11,165 nt of DNA. It comes from Sideroxydans sp. (lineage in GTDB: Bacteria; Pseudomonadota; Gammaproteobacteria; Burkholderiales; Gallionellaceae). The translations under genes and the position numbers were made by a program. Position 1 is the stretch's first letter. Each line of letters starts with the position of its first letter. Below, in pieces: positions 1-7,754 of this stretch. The notes beneath the pieces are model-generated. The model made no database searches and was not told the origin of the DNA. It saw only the letters and a program-made list of their open reading frames with translations. The DNA lies in the NCBI GenBank assembly GCA_030823965.1, contig JAVBYP010000207.1:1-11165 (forward strand). The letters are read 5' to 3'.

Positions 1-799
1 CCAATTTACCGTCATGGTCGAATTTAGAGATGACTTGCGTATTGGCATCGGCGATATAGACACCGTCTTCCGCCACACTCAACGCAACTGGCTTGCCTAC
101 GCTTGGCAATGATTTGATATAACGGCCATTAGGTCCGTACAACTTCACTTGGCTGTCGTCAGTGTCCAGCACATAGATACGTCCGGCACCGTCCAGCGCG
201 ATGCTGGTCGCCTCTTTCAGCTTGAAGGGGACCTCTTTCGCCTCTCCAGCCACAGGTGCAACGCTCAGCTCCAATGTCTGCAGGAACACACCGTTGACAC
301 CGAACAGTTGGATGCGAGAGTTGCCCGTATCCAACACATAGACAACGCCCTCTCTGACTGCAACACCTTGGGGGGATCTCAAGGCGTTGTCATCCCCTCC
401 GCCAAAGAATCCACCAGCCTTGCCGCCGAATCTACCCAACAACTTGCTTGTCGAGAGCGAGTACATCACGACTTGATCGGACTCGCTATCCACCACATAC
501 ACGGTGTCACCTTCAACAGCCGCAGCAGCCGGCTGCTTCAGCAACAAGTTGTCGCCATCTTTTGCAGCTAAAATCTGCACCGTCTTCGTTTCTTCATTGA
601 TCGCTTCAACGGTGCCATCTTGTTTGGCCATGAACAAATAGCCCCCGCCAGCGCCAAGAAGCCTTTTTAATTTTGGCACCGGTATCTCTCGCTTGAAGTC
701 CGCCTTGATGAAACCGTTAGTCATGCCCGTAGGAGCCTCTGCCCAAGCCGTACCGACACACAAGGAAAGTACAAAAGAAATGATCACCATGTTGCGCAT
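1..799 (-). CDS. Secreted NHL-repeat (beta-propeller) protein, C-terminus cut by window edge
   Basis: The frame is open from an ATG at 799 to the window edge, giving 266 codons with no stop. The product starts with a signal peptide (hydrophobic residues about 4-19, cleavage likely after AWA at 20), so it should act in the periplasm or be secreted. At least four NHL-like blade repeats follow, at about residues 88-125, 140-177, 193-232 and 234-266. Each carries the pattern P-x-(G/A)-(V/L)-A-V followed by V-Y-V-x-D and a hydrophobic strand; the clearest is SPQGVAV with YVLDTGNSRIQLF (142-166). Such propellers usually bind proteins, peptides or polysaccharides and are not enzymes by default. A Shine-Dalgarno-like AGGTGG lies 5 bases before the ATG. 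The gene follows the adenylate cyclase with a 70-base gap and no terminator, so co-transcription is likely. The exact ligand cannot be read from the sequence. Confidence 0.85.
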   Translation of the reverse strand, partial: MRNMVIISFVLSLCVGTAWAEAPTGMTNGFIKADFKREIPVPKLKRLLGAGGGYLFMAKQDGTVEAINEETKTVQILAAKDGDNLLLKQPAAAAVEGDTVYVVDSESDQVVMYSLSTSKLLGRFGGKAGGFFGGGDDNALRSPQGVAVREGVVYVLDTGNSRIQLFGVNGVFLQTLELSVAPVAGEAKEVPFKLKEATSIALDGAGRIYVLDTDDSQVKLYGPNGRYIKSLPSVGKPVALSVAEDGVYIADANTQVISKFDHDGKL

Positions 800-869
800 A
801 TGTCCACCTATTCCAATCAATTCAAACGAACAGCGCGACTCAAGCCGCGTCTCGTAGATTCACTGCCGA

Positions 870-2909
870 TTATTTCTCAGCTCTATTGAACACCCCATCC
901 CAATCCGCCACGGGCGGGTGTTCGATAAAGTATTCACAACGCTCGATATATAGCCGGGTCGGCTTGTCATGCGGCAACTCTGTCGCCAACGCTTGGAATA
1001 TCGACTTTGCCTCGCTCCAACCACGCGCTCGATATAACTGCAACGCAGAATCGAATCGCTCAAGTTCGACAGGACTCAATGCTCCCCCCCCAACCTGCGG
1101 CTCGTAAATTGTAACGGGTAAATGTTTCCCAACGACCCGAATCTTGTCTAGTTCTCTATATCGGCACACATCGGTAGCACTTGAGTACGTCGCTTCGCCC
1201 ACCAGATAGGTGATTCCGTAATACTTGGCCGTGCCTTCCAGTCTCGAGGCCAAATTCACCGTATCGCCGATGACGGTGTATTCCATCTTTTTGCCCGCCA
1301 GACCGATGTTTCCCGCAACCACCTCTCCCGAATGCAAGCCGCAACGTATCGCAAAAGGCTCCTCACCCTCGCTTTCCCACTTTGCGCGCAACTCATCCAT
1401 TCTCACTGCCATCGCCACGACACATCCCATCGCCAACTTGGCGTGGTCAGGTTGACTCAACGGAGCCCCCCAGTAAGCCATGATCGCATCGCCGATGAAC
1501 TTATCTATTGTGCCGTCGTGCTGCTCGATGATCTGCACCATCGCGCCCAAGTATTCATTCAGGCGCGACACCACCTTTTGCGGAGGGTTTGACTCGCTAA
1601 AGGTGGTGAACCCCTTGATGTCCGTGAACAACACAGTCACATCCTTGTTGTCACCACCGATCTTCGCAGCCTCAGGGTCTTTTTCAAGACGTGCGACCAA
1701 CTTTGGAGATAGGTAACTGGAGAACATCGAACGCATCTCACGCGCGCTCTTTTCCAACACCAGATAACGGAAGCTACCGCCAACCAACAAGGCAAGAATG
1801 GCTGACAAAGTGGGATAGATGATGTTGATCCAATAACCACTTCCGAACATGTAGTTCGCGTACCAGATGTATCCAGCCAGCAAAAGTGTGGTTGCGGGTA
1901 TCGCACCATACAAATTCAATCGAGTCGTCAGGAAATAAGCTAGGGCGCCCATCAATATGATGAATGCCATATCGACCAAAGCCGTCATCCCGCCCTGCTG
2001 GATGAAGCGACCGCTGATGATGTTATCGGCAATCGTGGCATGCACCTCGACCCCCGGCGTGTTCTGATTGAACGGCGTCACACGCAGGTCGTAGATACCA
2101 GGGGCTGTCGCCCCAACGAAGAGCACCTTGCCTCGCAACTCTTCTGCGGGGATGCGCCCATTCACAACATCAGTGAACGAGTATCGCGGATAACCTTTAG
2201 GGGGGCCAGTGAAGTTGACCCACATCGAGTTGTTCTCACTCACTGGGATATGGCGTTCACCCACAATGATCTCGAACGAATCCACCGTATATTCTTTCTG
2301 CTCCAACGCCATCATCGCCGCGACCAACCCCATAGATGGATGCTGCTTACCTTCCGATTCGACCAACAGTAATGCTTGTCGATTGACTCCGTCATCATCG
2401 GGTAGAAGATTGATATGTGCGACACCGGTCGCAGCACGTTCAAGTTCTGGCAAGGAGCCCGTGACACCTATCACTTGAGCATCCGCATCAAAATCGTAGA
2501 GCTGCGCCAGAACAGCATTTCCCGAACGCTTCATGGCTGCCGCAAACGCTTGATCATTCACCATGTCTTCGCGTTCTGGGAAGAACGCATCAAACAATAC
2601 TGCCTTAGCTTGGGCAGCCCTTAACTTGTCCAACAAGCGGGCATATTGACTGCGTGTCCATGGATACCTACCCAGTTCGGCGATGCTCTTATCGTCGATG
2701 GCAATGATGCCGATGCTGGGCTCCACAGGGATCGCGCCGCGCACATCACGGAAACGCAAATCGTATGTCTTATATTCGAACGCCTCTAGGAATGCGTTTT
2801 GGGAGAAATACAAGAACAAGACAGCAACGATGGAAATCGTTGCTAATAAAACCGAAAGTAACTTACTGTTGATGCGTGAAAGCCATTGGGGTAGCCATGA
2901 AGAATTCAT
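870..2909 (-). CDS. CHASE2-domain class III adenylate cyclase, membrane-bound
   Basis: This 679-residue sensor cyclase probably makes cAMP from ATP in response to an extracytoplasmic signal. One N-terminal membrane helix (about 17-35) precedes a periplasmic CHASE2 domain (about 40-300, with YDLRFRD and AIDDKSI motifs). Three more helices follow (about 308-327, 334-352, 360-381), then a cytoplasmic cyclase domain (about 420-600). The catalytic set looks complete: metal-binding D430 (VLFTD) and D474 (FIGD), purine-contacting K470 and T545 (YTVIGDT), and transition-state N552 and R556 (VNLASRL). Lys plus Thr at the base-selecting positions fits class IIIb adenylate, not guanylate, cyclases; this assignment rests on family knowledge. 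A conserved-looking C-terminal helical extension (610-679) ends in DWDGVFNRAEK. The ATG at 2909 is supported by AAGGGAG at 2920-2926, a 10-base spacing. The NHL-protein gene lies directly downstream. Confidence 0.93.
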   Translation of the reverse strand: MNSSWLPQWLSRINSKLLSVLLATISIVAVLFLYFSQNAFLEAFEYKTYDLRFRDVRGAIPVEPSIGIIAIDDKSIAELGRYPWTRSQYARLLDKLRAAQAKAVLFDAFFPEREDMVNDQAFAAAMKRSGNAVLAQLYDFDADAQVIGVTGSLPELERAATGVAHINLLPDDDGVNRQALLLVESEGKQHPSMGLVAAMMALEQKEYTVDSFEIIVGERHIPVSENNSMWVNFTGPPKGYPRYSFTDVVNGRIPAEELRGKVLFVGATAPGIYDLRVTPFNQNTPGVEVHATIADNIISGRFIQQGGMTALVDMAFIILMGALAYFLTTRLNLYGAIPATTLLLAGYIWYANYMFGSGYWINIIYPTLSAILALLVGGSFRYLVLEKSAREMRSMFSSYLSPKLVARLEKDPEAAKIGGDNKDVTVLFTDIKGFTTFSESNPPQKVVSRLNEYLGAMVQIIEQHDGTIDKFIGDAIMAYWGAPLSQPDHAKLAMGCVVAMAVRMDELRAKWESEGEEPFAIRCGLHSGEVVAGNIGLAGKKMEYTVIGDTVNLASRLEGTAKYYGITYLVGEATYSSATDVCRYRELDKIRVVGKHLPVTIYEPQVGGGALSPVELERFDSALQLYRARGWSEAKSIFQALATELPHDKPTRLYIERCEYFIEHPPVADWDGVFNRAEK

Positions 2910-2964
2910 GCTCGGTAAACTCCCTTTGTTTGATTTTTTTCAGAGGCCGACATTGAGCTTCGGG

Positions 2965-2984
2965 TGTGGCCGAATGATGCCACA
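2965..2984. repeat. Inverted repeat upstream of the cyclase gene, possible operator
   Basis: TGTGGC and GCCACA form a perfect 6-base dyad with an 8-base spacer, 56 bases upstream of the cyclase ATG. It could be a regulator site or an RNA hairpin in the leader. The outer TGTGG/CCACA halves recall a CRP half-site, but the spacing is wrong (10 bases between the five-base halves instead of 6). Apart from this dyad and the ribosome-binding site I see no convincing promoter in 2910-3011. Confidence 0.3.
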
Positions 2985-3011
2985 GCAAACCCACATCTGG
3001 AACGTAGAAAT

Positions 3012-3041
3012 AAAAAGCCCACCGTTGCGGGTGGGCTTTTT
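3012..3041 (-). terminator. Rho-independent terminator after tRNA-Phe (works in both orientations)
   Basis: The arms AAAAAGCCCACC (3012-3023) and GGTGGGCTTTTT (3030-3041) are perfectly complementary around a 6-base loop. The stem has a GC-rich core flanked by A and T runs, so it has a U-tract on either strand. It begins 7 bases past the tRNA CCA end and should end the tRNA transcript, insulating the cyclase operon downstream. Confidence 0.9.
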
Positions 3042-3048
3042 CATATTT

Positions 3049-3124
3049 TGGTGGCTCGGGGCGGAATCGAACCACCGACACGCGGATTTTCAATCCGCTG
3101 CTCTACCAACTGAGCTACCGAGCC
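3049..3124 (-). tRNA. tRNA-Phe (anticodon GAA)
   Basis: The minus strand folds as a complete 76-base cloverleaf. The acceptor stem is GGCTCGG (5' end at 3124) pairing with CCGAGCC, the D-arm contains GCTCAGTTGGTAGAGC, the anticodon stem GCGGA/TCCGC carries loop TTGAAAA (anticodon GAA, phenylalanine), and the T-arm contains GGTTCGATTCC. The 3' terminal CCA (3049-3051) is encoded in the DNA, as is usual in many Gram-negative bacteria. It has its own promoter at 3169-3197 and a terminator at 3012-3041, so it is probably a single-gene transcription unit. Confidence 0.97.
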
Positions 3125-3168
3125 GTTTTTGAGCCATCCCAGATGGGACGGGAAAAACGAAGGCGCGC

Positions 3169-3197
3169 ATTGTAGCCATAAGCCTCACTTCGGGCAA
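3169..3197 (-). promoter_or_regulatory. Sigma70-type promoter of tRNA-Phe with GC-rich discriminator
   Basis: Read on the minus strand, TTGCCC (-35, 3192-3197) is followed by a 17-base spacer and TACAAT (-10, 3169-3174). The bases after the -10 are GCGCGCC, a GC-rich discriminator of the kind found at stable-RNA promoters under stringent (ppGpp) control. The predicted start lies roughly 38 bases before the mature tRNA 5' end, leaving a short leader to be removed by RNase P. Confidence 0.8.
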
Positions 3198-3200
3198 TAT

Positions 3201-3231
3201 AAAAAACGAACCCCGCACTAGGCGGGGTTCG
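3201..3231 (-). terminator. Rho-independent terminator of groESL
   Basis: A perfect 10-base-pair stem, CGAACCCCGC (3207-3216) with GCGGGGTTCG (3222-3231), closes a 5-base loop. On the minus strand it is followed directly by six T (3201-3206). It lies about 135 bases after the groEL stop and should end the chaperonin transcript. Confidence 0.9.
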
Positions 3232-3246
3232 GTTCTTTACTACTTT

Positions 3247-3314
3247 AAGCCGTAGCGAGCGGCTTGAGTGCAGGGCGCACGGAGCACAGAAACCGGAATG
3301 TGCTTAATGCACAT
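3247..3314 (-). other. groEL 3' untranslated region with two extra stem-loops
   Basis: Between the groEL stop and its terminator are two perfect dyads with no T-tract. One is AAGCCG/CGGCTT (3247-3265, 7-base loop) and the other ATGTGC/GCACAT (3298-3314, 5-base loop). They may be RNA-stabilising or processing structures. No open frame with a credible start lies here. Confidence 0.35.
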
Positions 3315-3366
3315 GAGGATTTCGAGCACCGCGCAACGCCGCAATCAGGTCGCGCAGTAGGCTTAA

Positions 3367-5016
<1,650 letters not shown>

Positions 5017-5046
5017 CTATTCTCCTAATGAAATTCTTAAAATTGA

Positions 5047-5337
5047 TTAAGCCTCGATGACGCCGATAAGGTCATCTTCGCGCATCTGCAACAACTCAAC
5101 GCCGTCGATCTTGAAAGCTTGGCCGGAATATTTGCCGAACAACACTTTGTCGCCGACCTTCACGCTCATTGCGCTAACTTTGCCGTCATCACCGATCTTG
5201 CCATTGCCAACAGCAACGATCTCGCCTTGATCTGGCTTCTCTGTCGCCGCGTCAGGAATCACGATACCGGATGCGGTCTTACGCTCTTCTTCCATGCGCT
5301 TAACGATCACGCGGTCATGCAAAGGACGAATCTTCAT
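5047..5337 (-). CDS. groES: Co-chaperonin GroES (10 kDa)
   Basis: GroES caps the GroEL ring as a heptamer. The ATG at 5337 gives a 96-residue protein starting [14 protein letters not shown], which matches the conserved family start and length. AGGAGA sits 8 bases upstream of that ATG. The open frame extends upstream to 5409, but those 24 codons would run back through the CIRCE element, so they are not coding. The mobile-loop region ([16 protein letters not shown], about residues 16-31) and C-terminal [10 protein letters not shown] are intact. It is the first gene of the groESL operon, read from the promoter at 5425-5451. Confidence 0.97.
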   Translation of the reverse strand: MKIRPLHDRVIVKRMEEERKTASGIVIPDAATEKPDQGEIVAVGNGKIGDDGKVSAMSVKVGDKVLFGKYSGQAFKIDGVELLQMREDDLIGVIEA

Positions 5338-5395
5338 GCTTATTTCTCCTAAAATCAGTGGGTTGATCAAATGCGAAGGTGGGGCTGTACTTGAA

Positions 5396-5422
5396 TTAGC
5401 ACTCTCCACCAGCGACTGCTAA
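5396..5422. promoter_or_regulatory. CIRCE operator (HrcA-binding inverted repeat)
   Basis: TTAGCACTC (5396-5404), a 9-base spacer and GACTGCTAA (5414-5422) match the CIRCE consensus TTAGCACTC-N9-GAGTGCTAA with one mismatch in the second arm. It begins 2 bases downstream of the proposed -10 region and ends 58 bases before the groES start codon. It therefore covers the expected transcription start and would let the repressor HrcA block groESL when free GroEL is abundant. Confidence 0.93.
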
Positions 5423-5424
5423 TG

Positions 5425-5451
5425 ATAGGGGCTGCCCCCTCCGATTTCAAG
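5425..5451 (-). promoter_or_regulatory. Sigma32 (RpoH)-like heat-shock promoter of groESL
   Basis: On the minus strand CTTGAAA (5445-5451) is a perfect -35 for the heat-shock sigma factor. After 13 bases comes CCCCTAT (5425-5431), close to the CCCCAT -10 core. The spacing is within the usual range for sigma32 promoters. The CIRCE element follows immediately, so one start site would be under both positive (RpoH) and negative (HrcA) control. Confidence 0.85.
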
Positions 5452-5462
5452 GGCGGCGGAGG
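5438..5462. repeat. Inverted repeat whose loop holds the heat-shock -35 element
   Basis: CCTCCG (5438-5443) and CGGAGG (5457-5462) are a perfect dyad with a 13-base loop that contains the CTTGAAA box. On the plus strand it is followed by TTTTTATT and so resembles a weak terminator, although no plus-strand gene reads into it. On the minus strand there is no T-tract, so it would not stop transcripts coming from the upstream SDR gene. Confidence 0.4.
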
Positions 5463-5489
5463 TTTTTATTGTTGGAGGAAGTTTTAAGG

Positions 5490-6386
5490 CTATTTCAGCA
5501 AGTCTTGCAACGCCCCCTCTAACTTGGGGTGTGCAAATTGAAAACCTGATGATTCAAGCCGTTTTGGAATGACGCGCTGCCCCTCTAGCAGTAGACAAGC
5601 CCGCTCACCCATCGCCAGCTTCATCACAAAGCTGGGCGCAACGAACAACGCGGGGCGATGTAATGCTTGCGCCAATGTTTGGGTGAATTCCGCATTGGTG
5701 ACAGGCGCAGGTGCGGTCATATTGAATGCGCCATTGAGCGAACCATCATTCAACAGACGCAACACCATCGCCACGTAATCATCGATATGCACCCAACTCA
5801 TCCACTGCTCACCGTCGCCCAATCGAGCGCCCAGCGCCAACTTGAACGGTAGCAACATACGCCCCAGCAAACCGCCGCGCTTGCTCAATACCAAGCCGGT
5901 GCGCAACAAGCAGACTCGCACACCACTGTGCTCTGCTGCACGTGCTGCGTTCTCCCATGACGCACAAAGTTCGGATGGGAAATCATGGCCTGGCGCCATA
6001 GCCTCATCCAGCACCATTTCACCCCCATTACCGTAATAGCCCACCGCTGAGCCACTCAACAACACGGTTGGTTTTTGTTGAGCTGCCGCGATTCGTTGCA
6101 CCAACTTCTCTGTCAGCCCCACTCGACTATCCAGCAACACTTGCTTACGTTTAGCCGACCAATAGGCATCGACGATCGGCTCACCCGCCAAATTGATGAC
6201 TGCGTCGAATACCTGATCCGTTGTCCATTCGTCCAAACTTTTCATCGCTTGCACCGCAGGCCCGCACTTTGCAGCGACCGTTTCTGGATGACGACTCAGC
6301 ACCGTCAATCCATGTCCTTGCGTCAGAAGAACCGCGCAAAGCTGACGTCCGATCAAGCCCGTCCCACCCGTGATTAGAATACGCAT
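5490..6386 (-). CDS. TIGR01777 family epimerase/SDR protein (YfcH-like)
   Basis: This 298-residue protein is an atypical short-chain dehydrogenase/reductase, the same length as E. coli YfcH (about 297). The N-terminus MRILITGGTGLIG is the Rossmann nucleotide-binding motif (glycines at 7, 8, 10, 13). Further family motifs are INLAGEPI (64-71), SGSAVGYYG (111-119, in the place of the SDR active-site Tyr region), LRTGLVL (161-167) and WVHIDD (198-203). The C-terminal part (about 245-295, RVIPKRLESSGFQF) fits the DUF1731 domain. The substrate is not established for the family. The start at 6386 is chosen because the Rossmann motif begins there and GGGAG lies 7 bases upstream; the longer frame to 6512 would run into bioA. 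The gene diverges from bioA with a 51-base gap. Confidence 0.92.
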   Translation of the reverse strand: MRILITGGTGLIGRQLCAVLLTQGHGLTVLSRHPETVAAKCGPAVQAMKSLDEWTTDQVFDAVINLAGEPIVDAYWSAKRKQVLLDSRVGLTEKLVQRIAAAQQKPTVLLSGSAVGYYGNGGEMVLDEAMAPGHDFPSELCASWENAARAAEHSGVRVCLLRTGLVLSKRGGLLGRMLLPFKLALGARLGDGEQWMSWVHIDDYVAMVLRLLNDGSLNGAFNMTAPAPVTNAEFTQTLAQALHRPALFVAPSFVMKLAMGERACLLLEGQRVIPKRLESSGFQFAHPKLEGALQDLLK

Positions 6387-6399
6387 CGCGCTCTCCCGA

Positions 6400-6430
6400 T
6401 AAAATCGATGGATGCATCTTACGTTATGAT
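6400..6430 (+). promoter_or_regulatory. Candidate -10 elements of the bioA promoter
   Basis: TAAAAT (6400-6405) and TATGAT (6425-6430) each differ from TATAAT at one position. Neither has a good -35 at 16-18 bases. The first would give an mRNA starting near 6412, and the second one starting at or next to the ATG at 6438, i.e. a leaderless message. Both favour a bioA start downstream of the in-frame ATG at 6408. No biotin-repressor (BirA) operator is visible. Confidence 0.3.
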
Positions 6431-6437
6431 GCCGCAC

Positions 6438-7754
6438 ATGACATCGAATCACGACCTCCTTGCCCGTAGCCTCTCCTCCGTCTGGCATCCCTGCACGCAA
6501 ATGAAGCGCCACGAGACGCTCCCCCTCGTGCCTATCGCACGCGGCGAAGGGGTATGGCTGTACGACCTCGACGGCAAGCGTTATCTGGATACAGTGAGTT
6601 CATGGTGGGTGAATCTCTTTGGGCATTGCAACCCACGCATCAACGCCGCCATCACTGACCAGCTAGGTAAACTGGAGCATGTGATGTTGGCCGGTTTCAC
6701 GCATGAGCCTGTTGTGAGACTTTCTGAAAGGTTGCGCGAACTTGCACCCACTGGATTGGGACATTGCTTCTACGGATCGGATGGTGCATCGGCGACCGAG
6801 ATCGCATTGAAGATGAGCTCGCACTACTGGCGCAACAGCGGCAAGCCAGAGAAGTCGCAATTCATCAGCTTGCAGAATAGCTACCACGGCGAGACCTTGG
6901 GCGCGCTGTCGGTGACCGATGTGGCGCTGTTCCGCGATGCCTACGGCTCACTCATCAAACAGAATGCAACTGTGCCCTGCCCGGATTGGCGCGATGCCGC
7001 AGCGTGTGAGGATGCGGAATCTTACGCGACTCGTTGCGCTGAATCACTTGAAGCCCATCTCCGAGCTCATCATGAGAGCATCGCTGCCTTCATCGTCGAG
7101 CCACTAGTTCAAGGTGCGGCAGGCATGGCGATGTACCACCCGAGCTATTTGAAACGCGCACGCGAACTTTGCTCTCAATACGACGTACATCTCATTGCTG
7201 ACGAGATCGCAGTCGGTATGGGGCGCACGGGGACGATGTTCGCTTGTGAACAGGCGAACATCTCGCCCGATTTCTTGCTCATCTCAAAAGGCATCACAGG
7301 TGGCTATCTGCCGCTATCCATCGTGATGACCACCGACGACATATACCAAGCCTTTTATGATGACCAAACAGCGCGCGGCTTCTTGCACTCACATTCCTAC
7401 ACAGGCAATCCCTTGGCTTGCCGCGCCGCACAAGCCACGCTAGACATCTTTGAACAAGACGATGTATTGAATGCCAACCGCGTCAAGGTGGCTATCTTCA
7501 ACCGCATCGCAACACCCTTACGCGAACACGCAAAGGTCAGGAATTTCCGCAACACTGGCATGATCTGGGCATTTGAAGTCGACACAGCTCACGCCGATTT
7601 TGCACAACGTTGTTTCACCCTCGGACTGCTACATGAATTGCTGTTGCGCCCCATGGGCAACACGGTATATTTCATGCCGCCTTACGTCATCACCGAAAAG
7701 GAAATGCAAATGTTGGTGGAGCGCACGCTCACTGTCATTGATTCGTTGTCATGA
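6438..7754 (+). CDS. bioA: Adenosylmethionine-8-amino-7-oxononanoate aminotransferase (DAPA synthase)
   Basis: BioA is a cytoplasmic PLP enzyme of biotin synthesis. It moves an amino group from S-adenosylmethionine to 7-keto-8-aminopelargonate to give 7,8-diaminopelargonate. With the start used here (438 residues) the substrate-site SSWW pair is near 54-57, the phosphate-binding GSDGAS near 113-118, the PLP-stacking Tyr in SYHGE near 149, the ring-contacting Asp in ADEIAVG near 255, and the Schiff-base Lys in SKGITGGYLPLS near 284. WHPCTQM and FMPPYVI are further BioA signatures. The ATG at 6438 puts the WHP motif about 15 residues in, as in E. coli BioA. In-frame ATGs at 6408, 6426 and 6429 are alternatives, and none has a clear ribosome-binding site. 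The stop overlaps the dacB start (ATGA). Other biotin genes are not in view. Confidence 0.93.
   Translation: MTSNHDLLARSLSSVWHPCTQMKRHETLPLVPIARGEGVWLYDLDGKRYLDTVSSWWVNLFGHCNPRINAAITDQLGKLEHVMLAGFTHEPVVRLSERLRELAPTGLGHCFYGSDGASATEIALKMSSHYWRNSGKPEKSQFISLQNSYHGETLGALSVTDVALFRDAYGSLIKQNATVPCPDWRDAAACEDAESYATRCAESLEAHLRAHHESIAAFIVEPLVQGAAGMAMYHPSYLKRARELCSQYDVHLIADEIAVGMGRTGTMFACEQANISPDFLLISKGITGGYLPLSIVMTTDDIYQAFYDDQTARGFLHSHSYTGNPLACRAAQATLDIFEQDDVLNANRVKVAIFNRIATPLREHAKVRNFRNTGMIWAFEVDTAHADFAQRCFTLGLLHELLLRPMGNTVYFMPPYVITEKEMQMLVERTLTVIDSLS

Noticed and set aside
149..571. 140-codon plus-strand open frame
   Set aside because: It is antisense to the NHL-repeat protein, which has a signal peptide, repeats and a ribosome-binding site; the antisense translation shows nothing protein-like.
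2965..2984. CRP-cAMP site upstream of the cyclase
   Set aside because: TGTGG/CCACA halves are 10 bases apart instead of 6 and lack the A/T of the TGTGA core, so it is reported only as an unexplained dyad.
2683..3132. 149-codon plus-strand open frame
   Set aside because: It runs through the start of the cyclase gene, a terminator and the tRNA-Phe gene, all on the other strand.
5338..5409. N-terminal extension of GroES by 24 codons
   Set aside because: It would code across the CIRCE operator and leader; the conserved GroES start and a good ribosome-binding site are at 5337.
5430..5489. Terminator for the SDR gene
   Set aside because: On the minus strand the CCTCCG/CGGAGG hairpin has no T-tract, so no Rho-independent terminator is supported; readthrough into groESL remains possible.
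6387..6512. N-terminal extension of the SDR protein by 42 codons
   Set aside because: It overlaps the bioA coding region, and the Rossmann motif begins at the ATG at 6386.
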